Below are positions 13,791 through 21,207 of a stretch of 22,116 nt of DNA, piece after piece; the first letter of the stretch is position 1, and every line of letters starts with the position of its first letter. Source of the DNA: CAZPMO01 sp964587515 (lineage in GTDB: Bacteria; Pseudomonadota; Alphaproteobacteria; MPNO01); NCBI GenBank assembly GCA_964587515.1, contig CAZPMO010000072.1:1-22116 (forward strand). The letters run 5' to 3'. Both the position numbers and the translations under genes were made by a program. Under the pieces are notes generated by a model, which saw only the letters and a list, made by a program, of their open reading frames with translations, was not told the origin of the DNA and did no database searches.

Positions 13791-15119
13791 GTGAGCCCGA
13801 TAAGGCTAGCTTTACTGAGTGCGGGCTTGATGACGGCGCTATCGCTTTCCGGCTGCAGCAACTGGTTCGGCGATCCGGAGGATCCGCCCCTGCCGGGAGA
13901 GCGGATCTCGGTCTTGACGCTCGACCGAAGCGTTAAACCAGACCCCCGCGTGGCCGATCTTCGGGTCCGGCTGCCGCGACCCAGCGCCAACGCCGATTGG
14001 CCGCAGTCGGGAGGAGAGTCGAGCCACGCGATGCATCACCTCGCCGCCGGTGGTCCGCTTAAGCGGCTGTGGCGCGTTGATATCGGGTCCGGCTCGGATT
14101 CCGAACGCAAGTTGCTGGCTCAGCCGGTGATCGCCGGCGGTCGGGTCTACACCATGGATGTCAGCGCCGAGGTTCGGGCATTCGATGCCGCCACGGGTAA
14201 GCGCCTGTGGCGCGTCTCGCTGGCCCCGGACCATGATGATGAAGGCATCCTTGGCGGCGGGCTCGCGGTTCAGGGCGACCATATATTCGTGACCACCGGT
14301 TTCGCGGAGATCGTCGCGCTGGAACTCTCCAGCGGCAAGGTGGCATGGCGGCGTCGCGTCGCCGGACCGATGCGCGCCGGACCGACAGTGGCGGCGGGCC
14401 GCGTATTCGCGATCACCGTCGCGAATGAGCTTTATGGGCTGGACGCCGCCGACGGGCGGGTGCTGTGGACTCACACCGGCATCACCGAGGCGGCCGGATT
14501 CGTCGGCGGCGGGTCGCCCGCCGTCGACAACGACATCGTGGTAGCGCCCTATTCCTCGGGCGAGATCGTTGCGCTGCGGGCCCAGAACGGACGGGTGGTG
14601 TGGTCGGATTCGCTTACCTCGCTGAGGCGTACGGACCCGGTTTCGTCGATCGCGCATATTCGCGGCCGGCCGGTTATCGATCGTGGGCGCGTTTTCGCGG
14701 TCGGACATTCCGGGCGCATGGTGGCAATTGATCTGGCCACCGGCAATCGCCTCTGGGAACAACCGATCGGTGGTCTGTACGGGCCGTGGGTGGCCGGCGA
14801 TTACGTCTATGTGGTTTCGACCAACGCCGAGCTGATCTGCCTGACGCGACGTGACGGTCGGGTCAGATGGGTTCGCCCGCTTCAGCGGTTCGAAGATGAG
14901 GAAGATAAGACGGGGCCGGTTCAATGGGCCGGTCCGGTATTGGCGGGAGACCGTCTGTTGGTTGCCGGAACACATGGCGAGGTGTGGTCCGTTTCACCCT
15001 ATACCGGGCGTCTGCTCGGCCGGATCGAAGTCTCCGGCGCGGTCGCGATCGCCCCCGCCGTCGCCAACGAGACCGTCTTCCTGCTGACCGATGAAGCGGA
15101 CCTGATCGCTTTAAAGTAA
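13791..15119 (+). CDS. bamB: Outer-membrane assembly lipoprotein BamB-like beta-propeller
   Basis: This 442-residue lipoprotein resembles BamB, a component of the BAM complex that inserts beta-barrel proteins into the outer membrane. A lipoprotein signal peptide is visible, with hydrophobic segment LALLSAGLMTALSL and lipobox LSGC ending at Cys22. The rest consists of repeated PQQ-type propeller blades with pattern AxDAATGKRLWR (for example RAFDAATGKRLWRVSL, VALELSSGKVAWRR, YGLDAADGRVLWTH, VALRAQNGRVVWSD, VAIDLATGNRLWEQ). It starts with GTG 13791, with GGAGG 11 bases upstream. Its TAA overlaps the der start (TAATG at 15117-15121), indicating translational coupling. Order yfgM, bamB, der is widespread in proteobacteria. 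Confidence 0.92.
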   Translation: MSPIRLALLSAGLMTALSLSGCSNWFGDPEDPPLPGERISVLTLDRSVKPDPRVADLRVRLPRPSANADWPQSGGESSHAMHHLAAGGPLKRLWRVDIGSGSDSERKLLAQPVIAGGRVYTMDVSAEVRAFDAATGKRLWRVSLAPDHDDEGILGGGLAVQGDHIFVTTGFAEIVALELSSGKVAWRRRVAGPMRAGPTVAAGRVFAITVANELYGLDAADGRVLWTHTGITEAAGFVGGGSPAVDNDIVVAPYSSGEIVALRAQNGRVVWSDSLTSLRRTDPVSSIAHIRGRPVIDRGRVFAVGHSGRMVAIDLATGNRLWEQPIGGLYGPWVAGDYVYVVSTNAELICLTRRDGRVRWVRPLQRFEDEEDKTGPVQWAGPVLAGDRLLVAGTHGEVWSVSPYTGRLLGRIEVSGAVAIAPAVANETVFLLTDEADLIALK

Positions 15120-16459
15120 TGTCGTTTACCGTCGCCATCCTGGGGCGTCCAAACGTTGGGAAATCAACCCTGTTCAACCGGCTGGTCGGGCGCCGTGCGG
15201 CGCTGGTCCATCCCGAACCGGGCGTGACGCGCGATCGGCGCGAAGGCGAGGCCCGGCTTCACGATCTGGAATTTACCCTGATCGATACCGCGGGACTGGA
15301 TCAGGCGGTTCCCGGCACCCTCCAATCGAGCATGCAGGCGCAATCGGAACGGGCTTTGGCGGAGGCGGACATCGCGCTTCTGCTCATCGATGCGCGCGCC
15401 GGCGTGACGCCAATGGATCAGCATTTCGCGGATTGGATACGAAAATCGCCGACGCCCGTCATTCTTGTCGCGAACAAATGCGAGGGCGCGGCGAGAGCGC
15501 AATCCGGGCTGATCGAGGCATATGAACTTGGCCTCGGCGATCCAATCCCGATTTCCGCCGAGCATGCGGAGGGTATGTCCGATCTCAGGGATGCCGTGGC
15601 GGCGCTGGCGCCGCTGCCCGAGGAGGACGCGACGGAAGACGGGGCCGATGGTCCGCTGCAGCTCGCCATCGTCGGGCGTCCCAATGTCGGCAAATCAACC
15701 CAGATCAACCGGTTGGTCGGCGACGAGCGCGTGATCACGGGACCGGAGCCCGGCGTGACCCGCGACGCCATTGCCGTCGAGTGGCGCTGGCGGGACCATC
15801 CGATCCGCCTGATCGATACCGCCGGCCTGCGTCGGCGGGCGCGCGTCACCGAAACCGTCGAGCAGCTTTCCGCCGCCGATGCGCTGAACGCGATTCGCTT
15901 CGCCCATGTGGTGGTGCTGGTCCTCGACGGCGAGGCGGTCGCGGAACGGCAGGATCTGACCGTGGCGCGCCAGGTGATCGAGGAAGGCCGGGCCATGGTT
16001 CTTGCGGTCAATAAATGGGACATCGTGGCCGATCGCGGCAAGGTTAGCCGTCAGCTCTCGGTTCGGCTGCAGCGTTCGCTGCCCCAGGTCCGCGGCATTC
16101 CGGTGGTCAATATTTCCGCCCTGACGGGTGACGGGGTGGAGAAGTTGCTGCCGGCCGTATTCGCGGCCTATGAGGTGTGGAACCGACGCATTCAGACCGG
16201 TCCACTGAACCGCTGGCTTGATGATGTCATCGCGCGGCATCCACCGCCGCTGGCCCAGGGGCGGCGTCTCAGGCTGCGCTATATTACCCAGGCCAAGGCG
16301 CGGCCGCCAACCTTCGCGGTGTTCGCGAGCCGTCCCAAGGCGGTTCCTGAATCCTATGTGCGATATCTACAGAACGGGCTGCGCGAGACGTTCAATCTGC
16401 CGGGGGTCCCGATCCGCATCAACCTCAGGGCCGGTAAGAATCCCTACGCGCCGGATTGA
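15119..16459 (+). CDS. der: Ribosome biogenesis GTPase Der (EngA)
   Basis: Der is an essential GTPase with two tandem G domains and a KH-like C-terminal domain that helps assemble the 50S subunit. The first G domain has GRPNVGKST (9-17), DTAGL (56-60) and a G4 motif in the form NKCEG (119-123). The second has GRPNVGKST (186-194), DTAGLRRR (233-240) and NKWD (298-301). The C terminus has the expected RYITQAKARPPTFAVFASRP and PIRINLRAGKNPY. Length (446) is normal for the family. Residue 195, after the second P loop, is Gln, where Leu is usual. It is the last gene of its operon and ends directly against the convergent HerA-type gene. Confidence 0.97.
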   Translation: MSFTVAILGRPNVGKSTLFNRLVGRRAALVHPEPGVTRDRREGEARLHDLEFTLIDTAGLDQAVPGTLQSSMQAQSERALAEADIALLLIDARAGVTPMDQHFADWIRKSPTPVILVANKCEGAARAQSGLIEAYELGLGDPIPISAEHAEGMSDLRDAVAALAPLPEEDATEDGADGPLQLAIVGRPNVGKSTQINRLVGDERVITGPEPGVTRDAIAVEWRWRDHPIRLIDTAGLRRRARVTETVEQLSAADALNAIRFAHVVVLVLDGEAVAERQDLTVARQVIEEGRAMVLAVNKWDIVADRGKVSRQLSVRLQRSLPQVRGIPVVNISALTGDGVEKLLPAVFAAYEVWNRRIQTGPLNRWLDDVIARHPPPLAQGRRLRLRYITQAKARPPTFAVFASRPKAVPESYVRYLQNGLRETFNLPGVPIRINLRAGKNPYAPD

Positions 16460-18157
16460 TCAGCGCGCCTGGGTCCGCCAGCGTTCGATGATATGGGCGA
16501 TCGCGTCCTGCGGCATGATGTCGTTCTGCCATGCGGTGGAGAACTCGGCGTTGCCGCTGCGCGGCCTCTGGGTTTCATCGAGATCGCTGAAACGAAGCCG
16601 CATCGGAACGGTGACGCCTTCGCCGACCGCAACGGCTTCCTGGGTATGCAGCGACGGCAGGGCGCTCAGCATGCCGTGTCCGCTTTCGGGCAGCGCACGG
16701 CGTACGAATTCCTGGTCGTGGTCGTTGCTCATGCGCAGCGCGAACAGCGTATTGCATTGCGAGAGGATGCTGGTCGACAGTTCCGACGGGCGCTGGGTCA
16801 CCAGACACAGCGAGACGCCGTATTTGCGCCCCTCCTTGGCGATGCGCGAGATCACGCGCTTGGTGGGCTCGAAGCCGGCATTATCGGCGCGCGGGACATA
16901 ACGGTGCGCTTCCTCGCAGACCAGCAACACCGGCACCCGCTGCTCCGGAGTGCTCCAAAGCGAGAAATCGAAGATCATCCGGCACATGACGGACACCACG
17001 ATTTCGACCACTTCCGAGGGAACGCCCGACATGTCGAGGATCGTCATGGACTTTCCGGTTACCGGCAGGCGCAGGATGGTGGAGACGATATCCGGCAGGT
17101 TGTCGCGCACGACCAGGCCGGAAAACATGAAAGAGAAGCGCTGATCGTTCTTAAGCGCTTCGATCCGGCTCTTGAGCCGCAGATAAGGGAGGGTCCCTTC
17201 CGGCTTATCGAGTTTGCCCGCGCCGGCTTCGAGAATTTTGATCAACTCGCTGAGGTTATAGGGCACCGGGGTATCGACCGTTAATCGCCCGGTGGCGGCG
17301 CCCTCGGTGAATTTGCGCTTGGCCTCGACGATCGCGCGGCCAAGGATTTCCGCCTGAATTTCGGCGTCGGGCTGGTCGCGCCCGATCAGCACGCCGCAGA
17401 TTTCCTCGAAATCCAAAATCCAGAAGGGCAGTTGCAGGTTATCGGTATTCAGCATTTCGGCCATGTCGCCGAACGCGTTGGCGTACTCGTTGTGAGGATC
17501 GAGCAGCACGATATGGCCGTTGGGATGCTTCGACAGGATGGCACGCAGGATCAGCGCCACCGCGCAGGACTTGCCGGCGCCCGTCGTGCCCAGCACGGCG
17601 AAGTGCTTGCCAAGCAATTCATCGGTCATCAGATAGGCCGGTAACTGGGGATCCTGGCAGAGCGTGCCGACCTGTAAATTTGATGTCGAGGGCGGCGCGT
17701 AGATATATCCGAGTTCCGCCGGTGTGGTGGTCAGGATCGTTTCACCCAGCGCCGGATATATCGATACGCCGCGCTGGAAGGTGAATGCGCCGGAAGCGTC
17801 TCGAACAACCGCCTCGCCGAGCAGTTCGATATCGACAATCTTGAGTTCGCCGCCGCCGCCCTGAACCGTGGGATCGGTAATTCTGAGCCCGCTGACGATT
17901 CCGAACACCATGGAGTTCGGCGTGCCGATTTTCAGTACGCGACCAATCTGAGCCGCCGAGGCGAGGTTCTCGCCGTTGGTGCCTTTCTCGTGGATGACGC
18001 CCGTAACATTCGAGCCGGATACGGAGATCACATGGCCGATCGTGCACTCCACGGGGCCCGCATTCGGTTTAATTGTGACACTGGCCTCACTCTTACCAGC
18101 CGGCGCGACGGCGGCCGGTTCGGCGCGTGCAATGGCTTCTGCGGTCATATTGGACAT
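16460..18157 (-). CDS. HerA/DUF87-type ATP-binding protein
   Basis: This 565-residue protein is a hexameric-type P-loop ATPase of the HerA-FtsK superfamily, DUF87 branch. After an Ala-rich disordered start (1-28), an N-terminal HAS-type beta-barrel region (about 35-165; VISVSGSNVTGVIHE) precedes the motor. The motor shows Walker A GTTGAGKS (190-197), a hhhhDPHNEY box (about 217-225), Walker B VLLVCEEAH (410-418) and the sensor segment LVTQRPSELS (452-461). Archaeal HerA acts with the NurA nuclease in DNA end resection, but no nurA-like gene is next to it. Many alphaproteobacteria carry such a solitary version, whose role is not settled. The stop abuts the der stop with no intervening base. 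I chose ATG 18157; a start at Met4 is possible. Confidence 0.9.
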   Translation of the reverse strand: MSNMTAEAIARAEPAAVAPAGKSEASVTIKPNAGPVECTIGHVISVSGSNVTGVIHEKGTNGENLASAAQIGRVLKIGTPNSMVFGIVSGLRITDPTVQGGGGELKIVDIELLGEAVVRDASGAFTFQRGVSIYPALGETILTTTPAELGYIYAPPSTSNLQVGTLCQDPQLPAYLMTDELLGKHFAVLGTTGAGKSCAVALILRAILSKHPNGHIVLLDPHNEYANAFGDMAEMLNTDNLQLPFWILDFEEICGVLIGRDQPDAEIQAEILGRAIVEAKRKFTEGAATGRLTVDTPVPYNLSELIKILEAGAGKLDKPEGTLPYLRLKSRIEALKNDQRFSFMFSGLVVRDNLPDIVSTILRLPVTGKSMTILDMSGVPSEVVEIVVSVMCRMIFDFSLWSTPEQRVPVLLVCEEAHRYVPRADNAGFEPTKRVISRIAKEGRKYGVSLCLVTQRPSELSTSILSQCNTLFALRMSNDHDQEFVRRALPESGHGMLSALPSLHTQEAVAVGEGVTVPMRLRFSDLDETQRPRSGNAEFSTAWQNDIMPQDAIAHIIERWRTQAR

Positions 18158-18205
18158 CCAGACTCAGGCGATGAAGATGGGAACGCCAGCACAGTGGCGT
18201 GATTT

Positions 18206-18243
18206 GACCGGATATTATCACCGGTCTTTTAAATCGGGGTAAA
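18206..18243 (-). promoter_or_regulatory. Candidate promoter with dyad operator upstream of the HerA-type gene
   Basis: On the minus strand TTTACC (18243-18238) and GATAAT (18219-18214) are 18 bases apart. A perfect dyad GACCGG-(9 bases)-CCGGTC at 18206-18226 encloses the -10 box exactly, the geometry of a repressor or autoregulator site. On the plus strand the same dyad is followed by TTTT, but no plus-strand gene ends nearby, so a terminator role is less likely. Confidence 0.4.
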
Positions 18244-18280
18244 AGGCCCGGAAAATTTAACTATAAATATTAATAAAATT

Positions 18281-18301
18281 CTTTAAAACATTGTTTTAAA
18301 G
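18281..18301. repeat. Perfect 9-bp AT-rich inverted repeat
   Basis: The arms CTTTAAAAC and GTTTTAAAG are exact reverse complements around ATT. The repeat lies in the AT-rich spacer between the HerA-type gene and the SDR gene, about 70 bases past the SDR stop in transcription direction. It could serve as a weak terminator stem or a binding site. Confidence 0.45.
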
Positions 18302-18331
18302 GCGTTTATTATTGTTTTTACCTGTCGTTCT

Positions 18332-18365
18332 AAACCCCTAATTGCGGGTTTTACACCTCCGGTGT
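18332..18365 (-). terminator. Tandem hairpins downstream of the purF-SDR operon
   Basis: Just past the SDR stop, two stems follow each other: ACACC-TCC-GGTGT (18353-18365) and AAACCC-(8 bases)-GGGTTT (18332-18351). In the transcript the second would end in GGGUUU, with only a short U run. They probably mark the end of the radA-cvpA-purF-SDR operon, but the match to a classical terminator is imperfect. Confidence 0.35.
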
Positions 18366-18370
18366 GGCGC

Positions 18371-19093
18371 TCATGGCCCCCGGATGAGCTCGCCGTGGCG
18401 GGTGCAGGCTGGCTCGGCGAATTCGACGAACAGCTCCGTGACCGTCTCCGGGGCCTTCAACTGCATCGGGTCTTCGCCGGGATAAGCCTGGGCGCGCATC
18501 GCGGTTCGGGTGGCGCCGGGGTTGATCAGATTGACCCGCATATGGGTTTGTTCGGTTTCGGCCGCCCAGCTCAACACCATCATTTCGAGCGCCGCCTTGG
18601 AGACCGCGTAGGCGCCCCAGTAGGGGCGTGGGCCGCGCGCGGCGCCGGAGCTTACGAAAATCGCGCGACCCGCCTCGGCCGCCCGCAAGGGTGGGTCGAA
18701 GGCTCGGATCAGACGCCAGTTGGCGGTCAGGTTGACCGCGAGCACCTCGTTCCATTCCTTGGCTTCGATCTGGTGCATCGGGGTCAGCGTGCCGAGCAGC
18801 GATGCGTTGCCGACCAGAATATCGAGCCGGCCGAAGCGCTCCGCCACCGCCGTCGCGAGGCCGTCGATGTCATCGGGCCGGGCGAGATCGAGCTGGACCA
18901 GGGTCGGCGCGGCATCCTCGCCGCATTCGGCGCGGATCGCATCGTCCACCTCTTCCAGCCCGCCGCTGGTGCGGGCGACAAGGATCAGTTTTGCGCCTTC
19001 GGCCGCGAAGCGCTTGGCCACCGCGGCGCCAATGCCGCGCGACGCGCCGGTGATCAGCGCGGTCCGGCCGGCAAGTCGCGGCGCGCCGTTCAT
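18371..19093 (-). CDS. Short-chain dehydrogenase/reductase (SDR)
   Basis: This 240-residue classical SDR uses NAD(P)H. The Rossmann nucleotide loop TGASRGIG lies at 15-22, followed by a basic-ended strand LILVAR suggesting NADP preference. DLARPDD and VGNASLLG give the NNAG-like motif in the form GNAS. The active site has VSSGAARGPRPYWGAYAVSK, with Ser, Tyr and Lys of the catalytic set, and the sequence VNLINPGATRTAM follows. It resembles the YciK-type SDRs by the LLGTLTPMHQ and ANWRLIRAFDPPLR stretches. Substrate is unknown. ATG 19093 follows the purF stop immediately (TGAATG), so it is translationally coupled to purF, an arrangement common in alphaproteobacteria without a known purine link. 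Confidence 0.92.
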   Translation of the reverse strand: MNGAPRLAGRTALITGASRGIGAAVAKRFAAEGAKLILVARTSGGLEEVDDAIRAECGEDAAPTLVQLDLARPDDIDGLATAVAERFGRLDILVGNASLLGTLTPMHQIEAKEWNEVLAVNLTANWRLIRAFDPPLRAAEAGRAIFVSSGAARGPRPYWGAYAVSKAALEMMVLSWAAETEQTHMRVNLINPGATRTAMRAQAYPGEDPMQLKAPETVTELFVEFAEPACTRHGELIRGP

Positions 19094-20539
19094 TCAGGCG
19101 AGCTGGGTCAGGAAGGAGAGTTGGGCGACGTTATCGCCGTCCTCGCGGTCGACCAGGGATATGGGGTATTCGCCCGAAAAACAGGCATCGCAATATTGCG
19201 GCGATTCACCGTTTCGGGATGAAACCCCCATGGCGCGATAAAGGCCGTCGAGCGAAATAAAGGCCAGTGTATCGACGCCGATCAGTTGCGCCATCGCCGC
19301 CAGATCATTCTGGGCGGCGAGCAGTTCCTCGCGCTCCGGCGTATCGACGCCATAGAAGCATGAATGAGTCGTGGGCGGGCTCGCGATCCGCATGTGGACC
19401 TCGGTCGCGCCGGCGTTGCGCACCATTTCGACGATTTTGGTCGACGTGGTGCCGCGTACGATACTGTCGTCGACCAGGATCACGCTCTTGCCGTCGATCA
19501 CGTCGCGATTGGCATTGTGTTTGAGCTTCACGCCAAGGTGACGAATGTGGTCCGATGGCTCGATAAAAGTTCGCCCGACATAGTGATTGCGGATAATGCC
19601 GAGTTCATAGGGGATATCCGCTTCACGGGCATATCCCAGCGCCGCCGGAACGCCGGAATCCGGAACCGGGATCACCACGTCGGCCGGAACCGGTCGCTCG
19701 CGCGCCAGTTCGGCCCCGATGCGGCGACGCGCTTCATACACATTGCTGCCCTCGACGATACTGTCGGGGCGCGAAAAATAAACATATTCGAAGATGCAAA
19801 ATCGGGATTCATCGGAATTGAACGGCCGTTCGCTGCGTACGCCCGACCGGTCGATGATCACCATCTCGCCCGGTTCGATGTCGCGCACGAACTCCGCGCC
19901 GATAATATCCAGCGCACAGGTCTCCGACGCCAGGATATGGGCGTCATCCAGAATGCCCAGCACCAGCGGTCTCACGCCACGCGGGTCACGCACTCCGATC
20001 ATCACCTCGTTGGTCATTGCGACCAGGGAATAGGCCCCGATCACCCGGCCGAGCGCGTCGATCATGCGATCGACCACGGAGGCGTGTTCGCTGATCGCGA
20101 TGAGATGAACGATGACCTCGGTGTCGGTGGTGGACTGGAACAGGCAGCCGCGCCGGACCAGTTCGCGCCTGAGCTGGCGGGCGTTGGTGAGGTTGCCGTT
20201 ATGGCCGACCGCGAAACCGCCGGACTCGAAATCGGCGAACAGCGGCTGGACATTGCGCAGCACGGTCGCGCCCTGCGTCGAATACCGATTATGACCGATC
20301 GCGATGTCGCCCGGCAGGCGCTCGATCACCACCTCGCTGCCGAAATTCTCGCCGACCTGGCCGAGCGCGCGGTGGCTGTGGAACTGCTGTCCGTCGAAGG
20401 ACACGATGCCCGCGGCCTCCTGGCCGCGATGCTGGAGCGCATGCAACCCCAGCGCCGTATGCGCGGCGGCGTCGACATGGCCGAAAACGCCGAAAATGCC
20501 GCATTCCTCGCGCGGCTTGTCCTCACTGGTGTCGATCAT
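19094..20539 (-). CDS. purF: Amidophosphoribosyltransferase PurF
   Basis: PurF makes 5-phosphoribosylamine from PRPP and glutamine, the first step of purine synthesis. The N-terminal Ntn glutaminase starts at the nucleophile Cys in EECGIFGVFG, which is Cys13 from ATG 20539. The short leader must be cleaved, as in Bacillus-type PurF. Further landmarks are HALQHRGQEAAGI, GHNRYSTQG and GHNGNLTNA. The phosphoribosyltransferase domain has VILVDDSIVRGTTS. Cysteines in RFCIFEYVYF, HSCFYGVD and YCDAC near the C terminus fit the 4Fe-4S ligands of the oxygen-sensitive class. An alternative GTG start at 20566 overlaps the cvpA stop (TAGTG) and would add nine residues; neither start has a strong ribosome-binding site, so the start is uncertain. 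Confidence 0.95.
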   Translation of the reverse strand: MIDTSEDKPREECGIFGVFGHVDAAAHTALGLHALQHRGQEAAGIVSFDGQQFHSHRALGQVGENFGSEVVIERLPGDIAIGHNRYSTQGATVLRNVQPLFADFESGGFAVGHNGNLTNARQLRRELVRRGCLFQSTTDTEVIVHLIAISEHASVVDRMIDALGRVIGAYSLVAMTNEVMIGVRDPRGVRPLVLGILDDAHILASETCALDIIGAEFVRDIEPGEMVIIDRSGVRSERPFNSDESRFCIFEYVYFSRPDSIVEGSNVYEARRRIGAELARERPVPADVVIPVPDSGVPAALGYAREADIPYELGIIRNHYVGRTFIEPSDHIRHLGVKLKHNANRDVIDGKSVILVDDSIVRGTTSTKIVEMVRNAGATEVHMRIASPPTTHSCFYGVDTPEREELLAAQNDLAAMAQLIGVDTLAFISLDGLYRAMGVSSRNGESPQYCDACFSGEYPISLVDREDGDNVAQLSFLTQLA

Positions 20540-20565
20540 GAATGCCAAGTTGGGAATACCGTCCA

Positions 20566-21207
20566 CTACCGGGTCTGGAAAAGACGATCCATTTCGCGTC
20601 GTTCGCGCGTGTTATAGCCGGATTTCTCGCTGGGTGCAGTGCCTTTCGGCAGCGGGATCATGAGTTTTCGCACGGCGCGCTCGGCATTGCTCTTTTCGGC
20701 GCCGCTGACCCGTTTGCCGCCCCACTCGCGGGGGACCACCGACATCAGCAAATCGGCGCCCATTTCCACTATCGGCGCGGATTTCGCAGCTTGAACCCAT
20801 TCGGGACGTTCGGCGGGATCGGCGGGCCATTGCAGCAGCCGATCGAGCATCACATAAGAGGCGCAAACGATGACCGCCCCCAATACCAGGCCGGCGACCA
20901 TGCCGAGCGTACGGTCGAGCAGCCCGAATCCGGACTTGTGGACCCGGTGGGCGACGGCATGGGTGATCATCGTGAGCACGATCAGGCTGACGATGAACAG
21001 GGTTCCGATCGCGGCGGCGTCGGCCAGCGGCGCGCTCTCGATCCAGCGATTGGCCACCGGGCGAGCGTGCTCGAAACCGTATAGCGTCACCAGCCCGGCG
21101 CCGATCCAGCCGCCCAGGCCGAGGATCACCCGCACCAGCCCCAGCGATAATGAAATCATGCCGGCCAGGACCACGATCGCAATGACGGCGAAATCGGCGC
21201 CGGTCAC
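20566..21207 (-). CDS. cvpA: CvpA family membrane protein
   Basis: This 213-residue inner-membrane protein of the colicin V production protein family has four hydrophobic segments in the first 125 residues (FAVIAIVVLAGMISLSLGLVR; GGWIGAGLVTLYGF; AIGTLFIVSLIVLTMITHAV; LGMVAGLVLGAVIVCASYVML) and a charged cytoplasmic tail. The family is linked to envelope stress and colicin V export, with an unclear molecular role. The start is GTG 21207, overlapping the radA stop as GTGA. Its TAG at 20566-20568 overlaps the alternative purF GTG. The order radA, cvpA, purF is typical of alphaproteobacteria. Confidence 0.93.
   Translation of the reverse strand: MTGADFAVIAIVVLAGMISLSLGLVRVILGLGGWIGAGLVTLYGFEHARPVANRWIESAPLADAAAIGTLFIVSLIVLTMITHAVAHRVHKSGFGLLDRTLGMVAGLVLGAVIVCASYVMLDRLLQWPADPAERPEWVQAAKSAPIVEMGADLLMSVVPREWGGKRVSGAEKSNAERAVRKLMIPLPKGTAPSEKSGYNTRERREMDRLFQTR

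Noticed and set aside
18206..18230. GACCGG/CCGGTC followed by TTTT as a plus-strand intrinsic terminator
   Set aside because: No plus-strand gene ends nearby and the T run is short. The position over a minus-strand -10 box fits an operator better.
19364..20617. Long plus-strand open frame (417 codons) opposite purF
   Set aside because: Antisense shadow with His/Arg-rich composition. PurF on the minus strand is complete and canonical.
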